Both the position numbers and the translations under genes were made by a program. DNA of 64,000 nt from Piscinibacter defluvii. GTDB taxonomy: Bacteria; Pseudomonadota; Gammaproteobacteria; Burkholderiales; Burkholderiaceae_C. The notes below the pieces were generated by a model that was not told the origin of the DNA, did not search any database, and was given only the letters and a program-made list of their open reading frames with translations. The DNA lies in contig NZ_RCHJ01000020.1 in assembly GCF_004011805.1 (NCBI RefSeq), positions 1-64,000 on the forward strand, written 5' to 3'. Of this stretch, positions 59,679-64,000 are shown piece by piece; within the stretch, counting starts at the first letter, position 1, and the number at the start of each line of letters is the position of its first letter.

Positions 59679-61036
59679 CAGAAGTGGAACGCGAGCCGCA
59701 GCCCGCCCCAGTGCCGGCCCGCCACCACGATCGGCGCGGCGGCCTCCTTCATCACCACGAACTTGCCGCCGCCCATGTCGCGCCGGTAGGTCTGCAGCAG
59801 GAAGGGGTGCGTGTTGCGCGCCGACGCGAGCCCGGTGCGGTCGTTGAAGATGCGGCGCCAGCGGCTGTTGGCGGTGTTCCAGGTCGCGTCGCCCGGGCGC
59901 TGCGGCTGGCAGTACTTGCGGTTGTGGGTGGCGACGTAGCCGTTGCGGTCCACCGCGATGCAGAACACCACCTTGGGCGAGAACTCCAGCATGCGCTCCT
60001 GCACCGCCGGGAACAGCCGGTCGGCCAGCGCGACGAATCGGGTCTCGTGCTGCGCCGGGTTGCTGCCCGGCAGGCTGCGGTACTGCTCGTCGAACAGCTG
60101 GTCGAGCGTCGCCTCGCGTCGCGCGAGCGCCCCCTCGAGCAGCGCGGCGATCTCGCCGGCCGCCTGCTGCACGGCGCGGATGAAGGGCGTGTCCTCGGTC
60201 TCGACGCCGCACTCGGCGACCGTCTCGATCATCTGCTCGGAGATCGTCAGGAACGCCTCGCTGCGCTTCATCGCCGCGTCCAGCGCGCTGCCGGTGGCGT
60301 GCATCTCGCTCTCGATGCCGCCCATGCGCTGGTTCAGTTCGGCGCAGATGCCGCGGCTCGCGCCGGCGGCCTCGCCGATGCGTGCGACGCCGCCCTCGAC
60401 ATCGGCCAGCGCACGGTGGAAGGCGCCCTGCGACGCATCGGCGGCATCGGCCCGGATCTCGCCGGCCAGCGCCTCGATACGCGTGTTCAGCTCCGCCACC
60501 GTGGCCATGATGCGCTTGGACGAGTCCTCCACCTGCGCGGCCAGGTCCTTGACGGCGTCGGCGACGACGCCGAAGCCGCGCCCGGCTTCGCCTGCGCGCT
60601 TGGCCTCCACCGAGGCGTTGAACGCGACCAGGCGTGTCTGCAACGCGATCTGCGTGATGCCGCCGGCGGCCTGCGCCACCTCCCGCAGCGTGCCGACGAT
60701 CGCCGTGACCTCGCGGCCCACGCCCTCGACCGCGTCGCGCGCACGCGCGACCGCGGCGTGGCTGCCCTGCGTCATCGAGACGATGCCCTGCTGCGACTGG
60801 GTGATCTGCTCGACCTGGCGCGCCAGCGCCGAGACGGCCTCGGCGCTGCGGTGCGCCGCCTTCGTGGTGTCCTCGATCACGCCGCGCACCTCGGCGGCCT
60901 CGCGGCCCATCGAGCTGGCGTGGCCGGCAATCGCCTGGATCGCCTGCTGCAGCCGCCCCTGGTCGGCTTCCTGCCGTGTCGACGACTCCGCGTCCACCGG
61001 GGTGGCGGCCGCGGGACGACGCAAGACTGCGAACAT
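59678..61036 (-). CDS. Soluble methyl-accepting chemotaxis protein with C-terminal sensor domain
   Basis: 452 residues with no membrane helix. The methyl-accepting signalling domain occupies about 30-250, with the hairpin region LVAFNASVEAKRAGEAGRGFGVVA and KDLAAQVEDSS. The C-terminal part (about 330-452; FCIAVDRNGYVATHNRKY, FNDRTGLASARN, LQTYRRDMGGGKFVVM, GRHWGGLRLAF) resembles a Cache-type ligand domain placed after, not before, the signalling domain. AGGAGGGG precedes the ATG. It sits downstream of fliA. Confidence 0.9.
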   Translation of the reverse strand: MFAVLRRPAAATPVDAESSTRQEADQGRLQQAIQAIAGHASSMGREAAEVRGVIEDTTKAAHRSAEAVSALARQVEQITQSQQGIVSMTQGSHAAVARARDAVEGVGREVTAIVGTLREVAQAAGGITQIALQTRLVAFNASVEAKRAGEAGRGFGVVADAVKDLAAQVEDSSKRIMATVAELNTRIEALAGEIRADAADASQGAFHRALADVEGGVARIGEAAGASRGICAELNQRMGGIESEMHATGSALDAAMKRSEAFLTISEQMIETVAECGVETEDTPFIRAVQQAAGEIAALLEGALARREATLDQLFDEQYRSLPGSNPAQHETRFVALADRLFPAVQERMLEFSPKVVFCIAVDRNGYVATHNRKYCQPQRPGDATWNTANSRWRRIFNDRTGLASARNTHPFLLQTYRRDMGGGKFVVMKEAAAPIVVAGRHWGGLRLAFHF

Positions 61037-61066
61037 CGTGCCCCTCCTGTGGGTGATTGAGTAAAC

Positions 61067-61083
61067 GCGGCCGGTCCGGCCGC
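61067..61083 (-). terminator. Possible terminator after fliA
   Basis: GCGGCC-GGTCC-GGCCGC forms a 6-bp GC stem in the 54-base gap after the fliA stop; on the minus strand GTTTACT follows. The U-tract is weak. Confidence 0.35.
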
Positions 61084-61090
61084 ACCGATC

Positions 61091-61804
61091 TCAGTACTCG
61101 CGCAGCTTCACGCGCAGGCGCGCGATCGACTGGCTGTGCAACTGGCAGACACGCGACTCGGTGACCTTCAGCACCGCCGCGATCTCCTTCAGGTTCATGT
61201 CGTGCTCGTAGTACATCGACATCACGTACTGCTCGCGCTCGGGCAGCTGCTTGATGGCCTCCACCAGCGCGGCGCGCATGCGGTGGTCCTGCAGCTGGGC
61301 GAGCGGGTTGGCCTGTTCGTCGGCGACATGGCGGTCGAGGTAGTCGTTGTCGCCGTCGTCGCCCGACATGTCCTCCAGGTAGACGAGCTGGGTGCCGCGC
61401 ACCTTGCCGAGCAGCTCCTGGTACTCGGCCAGCGAGAGGCCCATCTCGCGCGCGATCTCGCTCTCGGCGGGCGCCCGGCCGAGCTTCTGCTCGAGCTTGT
61501 GCACGGCCGATTCGATGGAGCGCTGCTGCTTGCGCGTGCCGCGCGACAGGTGGTCGTTGCCGCGCAGCTCGTCGAGCATCGCGCCGCGGATGCGCTGCGT
61601 CGCGAAGGTCTCGAACTGCACGCCCTGCGCCTCGTCGAAGCGCGACAGCGCGTCCGCCAGGCCAATCATGCCGACCTGGATCAGGTCGTCGATCTCCACG
61701 TTGGCCGGCAACTTGGCGATCATCTGGTGCGCCAGGCGGCGCACCAGCGGGCTGTACTGCTCCAGCATCGAGTTCAGGTCCAGCCGTCCCTTGGCGGTGT
61801 ACAT
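61091..61804 (-). CDS. fliA: Flagellar sigma factor 28
   Basis: 237 residues. Region 2 (about 15-85) has YSPLVRRLAHQM, DDLIQVGMIGLADAL and QFETFATQRIRGAMLDELR; region 3 lies near 100-150; region 4 (about 180-232) has LPEREQYVMSMYYEH and LKEIAAVLKVTESRVCQLHSQ. It directs RNA polymerase to late flagellar and chemotaxis genes and is held by FlgM. It lies 21 bases after flhG in the usual flhF-flhG-fliA order. Confidence 0.97.
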   Translation of the reverse strand: MYTAKGRLDLNSMLEQYSPLVRRLAHQMIAKLPANVEIDDLIQVGMIGLADALSRFDEAQGVQFETFATQRIRGAMLDELRGNDHLSRGTRKQQRSIESAVHKLEQKLGRAPAESEIAREMGLSLAEYQELLGKVRGTQLVYLEDMSGDDGDNDYLDRHVADEQANPLAQLQDHRMRAALVEAIKQLPEREQYVMSMYYEHDMNLKEIAAVLKVTESRVCQLHSQSIARLRVKLREY

Positions 61805-61825
61805 CGCGTGCTCCCTGGATTCTTC

Positions 61826-62644
61826 TCAGTTCATCGCGGCGTGGCGGTCCGCGCGCAGCGGCGGGCGGTCCACGTAGCAGGGCAACTCGGCGGCCTGGGC
61901 GCCCAGGCGCTCGCGCACCAGGCGGCGCAGCGCCTCGCTGGCCGGCTCGGTGGCGTGCGTGGCCGGGTCGAGCTGCACCCAGTCGCGCAGCACCGCGCCG
62001 AGGAAGTCGTCGGCGCAGGTGGCCAGCTGCATCGCGATGCGTTCGGCGCGCGGCGAGTTCGGCGCCGCGCCGAGCAGCAGCTCGTGCACCACCAGGCCGG
62101 CGCGCTGCGTCAGCAGCTTCATCGCCGCGTAGGCGTGGGTCACGCTCGCCGGCCGGTCGTCGGCCAGCAGCAGCGGCCGCGGCGCGGCCGCGTCGTCGCC
62201 GCCGGCGCGCGCCAGCGCGGCGCTGCGCGCGAACAGGCGGCACAGGTCGCCGGCCGGCGCATGCACCAGCACCACCTCGGCGCGCGGCGCGGCCTCGCCG
62301 AGCGCGCGCAGGAAGGGGGCGGTCGAGCCGGTCGCGTCGACGTAGCGGATCGGCAGCCCGCGCGCGGCGAGGTAGCTCACCTGCGCGGACAGCGGCTCGA
62401 TCGCGTCGGCCAGGTCCACCAGCGCACGCTCCGAGGCGGCGTTCGCCCGCTCGGAGGCATCCACCACCAGCACGTGCAGGCCGTGCTCGCCAAAGGCGGC
62501 GCACAGCCGCTCCAGCATGATCCCGCCGAAGCCCACGTGCGGGTTGGAGACCACCGGCACGGTGGTCACGCGCTGGCGGGCGAACAGGCGGCGCAGGCCG
62601 TGGGCCTGGTCCAGCGGCATCGGTGACGAGGCGAAGTCGCGCAT
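61826..62644 (-). CDS. flhG: FlhG/FleN-like MinD-family protein without a Walker A loop
   Basis: 272 residues from ATG 62642-62644. The N-terminal DQAHGLRRLF resembles the conserved FlhG segment that contacts FlhF (DQA-x-x-LR). The MinD-like core follows (VPVVSNPHVGFGGIMLERL, LHVLVVDASER), but where KGGxGKT should be there is only NPHVGFGG, so ATP binding as in classical FlhG is doubtful. The family controls flagellar number. Position between flhF and fliA supports the name. Confidence 0.82.
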   Translation of the reverse strand: MRDFASSPMPLDQAHGLRRLFARQRVTTVPVVSNPHVGFGGIMLERLCAAFGEHGLHVLVVDASERANAASERALVDLADAIEPLSAQVSYLAARGLPIRYVDATGSTAPFLRALGEAAPRAEVVLVHAPAGDLCRLFARSAALARAGGDDAAAPRPLLLADDRPASVTHAYAAMKLLTQRAGLVVHELLLGAAPNSPRAERIAMQLATCADDFLGAVLRDWVQLDPATHATEPASEALRRLVRERLGAQAAELPCYVDRPPLRADRHAAMN

Positions 62645-62675
62645 CGAGAGCTTGTTCCGGGGTCTTGGAAGGGGT

Positions 62676-64000
62676 TCAGAGAGCGGCGGCGTGCAGCGCG
62701 CCGGCGCGCGGCGAGGTGAAGACGAGGTTGACGTCGCCGGCATCGAACTTGTAGGCCGTGCTGCCGCCGCCGCGCAGCGCGCGGTGCACCAGCGCGTTGG
62801 CCGACAGGCGGTGCCAGTCCTCCGGCACGCGCTGGCCGTTGGCCACGCCGACGACCTTCAGCTTGTGGCGGATCAGCGCGTCGAGCGCGGGGCCGAGCTT
62901 GACCGCCTCGTCGAGCTTGGACAGCACCACGCCGGCGCAGCTGGCGGCACGGTAGGCGATCAGCACGTCCTCGATGGTCTCGCCCTGCGAGGCGGCGTTG
63001 ACGACCAGCAGCTTCTGGATCGCGCGGTGCTGCAGCATGTCCAGCAGCTCGCGGGTGCGGCTGTCGCGCTGCGCCATGCCGGCGGTGTCGATCAGCACCA
63101 TCTTCTTGGCCGAGAGCAGCTCGAGCAGGTCTTCCAGCGAGGCACGGTCGTGTGCGGTGTGCACCGGCACGCCGAGGATGCGGCCGTAGGCACGCAGCTG
63201 CTCGTGCGCGCCGAGGCGGTAGGCGTCGAGCGTGATCAGGCCCAGGTTGCCGGCGCCGAACCGGGTGGCGAAGGCAGCGGCGATCTTGGCGGTGGTGGTG
63301 GTCTTGCCGACCCCGGTGGCGCCGACCAGCGCGAACACGCCGCCCTGGTCCTCCAGCGCACCGTCGGCCTCGCCGGTGACGATGTTGCGCTCCAGCACAC
63401 CGGCGGCCCAGATGGTCTCGTCGGCGATTTCCGGCGGCATCGCGTCGGCCAGCTTGCGCACCAGCGCGGGCGAGAAGCCGCACTCGAGCATCTTCTGCGT
63501 CAGGCGCGCCTGGCCGGGCTGGCGGTTCAGCTTCTCGATGTAGGCGAGCGCGCCGAAACGCTCCTCGACCAGGCCCTTGAGCTGGCGCAGCTCCTTGATC
63601 ATCTCTTCCTGGTCGCGGCGTGCGGCGGCGAGTGCGGCCGAGTCAGCCGCAGCGGGCGCCGCCACCGGGGCCGCCGGCGGCACGGCAGGGGCAACCGGCA
63701 GCGCGGCCGGCGTGTCGTGCAGCTGCGGCACCGGAGCGCCGGCGCGGGTCGGCTGGCGCACCGCCGGCCTGGCCGCGGGCGCGGCGCGCGGCGGCTCGGG
63801 CGGCTGCTCGTGGTGCGTGCCCAGCACCGGCGCGGCCAGCGCGTCGTCCGGGAAGCGCGATACCTCGGCCATCGCCTCCTGGCGGCGCTTGAGCATGCGC
63901 TCGCGCACGAAGTCCTGGAACGACAGCGTGCTCATCGAGAGCTTGCGCACGTCCTCTTCCACCGGCGCGGGCTTCAGTTCGGGCTCGATGCGCTCGGCCA
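62676..64000 (-). CDS. flhF: Flagellar biosynthesis GTPase FlhF, C-terminal part (start outside the window)
   Basis: The frame is open to the right edge, so the true start lies beyond 64000; the visible part is about 441 residues. A Pro/Ala-rich B region is followed by the SRP-type NG domain: DQEEMIKELRQLKGLVEERFG (N), P-loop GATGVGKTTTTAK, LITLDAYRLGAHEQL, VLIDTAGMAQRD, and KLDEAVKLG. FlhF places the polar flagellum. Polar flagellation is thus likely. A GTG near 63962 is not the start because the frame continues with family-like sequence. Confidence 0.96.
   Translation of the reverse strand, partial: AERIEPELKPAPVEEDVRKLSMSTLSFQDFVRERMLKRRQEAMAEVSRFPDDALAAPVLGTHHEQPPEPPRAAPAARPAVRQPTRAGAPVPQLHDTPAALPVAPAVPPAAPVAAPAAADSAALAAARRDQEEMIKELRQLKGLVEERFGALAYIEKLNRQPGQARLTQKMLECGFSPALVRKLADAMPPEIADETIWAAGVLERNIVTGEADGALEDQGGVFALVGATGVGKTTTTAKIAAAFATRFGAGNLGLITLDAYRLGAHEQLRAYGRILGVPVHTAHDRASLEDLLELLSAKKMVLIDTAGMAQRDSRTRELLDMLQHRAIQKLLVVNAASQGETIEDVLIAYRAASCAGVVLSKLDEAVKLGPALDALIRHKLKVVGVANGQRVPEDWHRLSANALVHRALRGGGSTAYKFDAGDVNLVFTSPRAGALHAAAL

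Overview
The window is high-GC DNA from a betaproteobacterium, most likely a member of the order Burkholderiales close to the Rubrivivax/Leptothrix/Methylibium group. This rests on the hemC-hemD-hemX-hemY run divergent from ppc, the flhF-flhG-fliA block, the DUF5666/DUF6502 pair, and two short repeats I recognise from such genomes. The genus is an inference. Coding density is very high: no gene-free stretch exceeds 300 bases, and many neighbours on one strand overlap by 1-4 bases (ATGA, GTGA, TGATG), so long co-transcribed runs are likely.

Layout. 1-433: end of a tyrosine recombinase against the 3' end of a tRNA-Arg(ACG) gene, probably the edge of an integrated element. 473-4574 (minus): haem biosynthesis hemC, hemD, hemX, hemY. 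4728-14097: ppc, glgX, a LytTR two-component system with a membrane protein, and argH. 14111-17460 (minus): two DUF5666 lipoproteins around a DUF6502 protein, behind a clear sigma-70 promoter whose spacer is a palindrome. 17608-27928: a signalling block with ApbE, a hybrid histidine kinase, two secreted seven-bladed propellers, a small cytochrome c, two Sel1 proteins and an NtrC-type activator with a kinase whose ATP site looks degenerate. 27929-45789 (minus): a 19-gene run of multihaem cytochromes, NHL propellers, an outer-membrane barrel, a PpiC isomerase, helical periplasmic proteins and a ResB/CcsA-type maturation set. 45906-50485 (plus): di- and trihaem cytochromes and a large lipoprotein, divergent from that run. 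50518-58948: an ATP-grasp-like protein, a GntR regulator with dctA, a haemolysin-III-like protein, a tautomerase, a class II aldolase, and a FecR / haem-HAMP / Ser-Thr kinase trio. 58953-64000 (minus): methyltransferase, soluble chemoreceptor, fliA, flhG, flhF.

The central system is the cytochrome locus. Between 23.7 and 47.6 kb I count 36 CXXCH haem-binding motifs in 11 proteins. The locus has candidate sigma-54 promoters: a mirror-image divergent pair at 45853-45890, one inside the long run at 44255-44270, and one at 24510-24525 in front of the Sel1/cytochrome/propeller/hybrid-kinase/apbE genes. The only sigma-54 activator gene seen here (24551-25945, GAFTGA motif) sits beside the last of these. 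I infer a sigma-54-controlled electron-transfer conduit from periplasm to outer membrane with its own maturation factors and sensors. The electron donor or acceptor cannot be read from sequence. Six genes in its middle form paralogous pairs in mirror order (A-B-C-C'-B'-A') on one strand.
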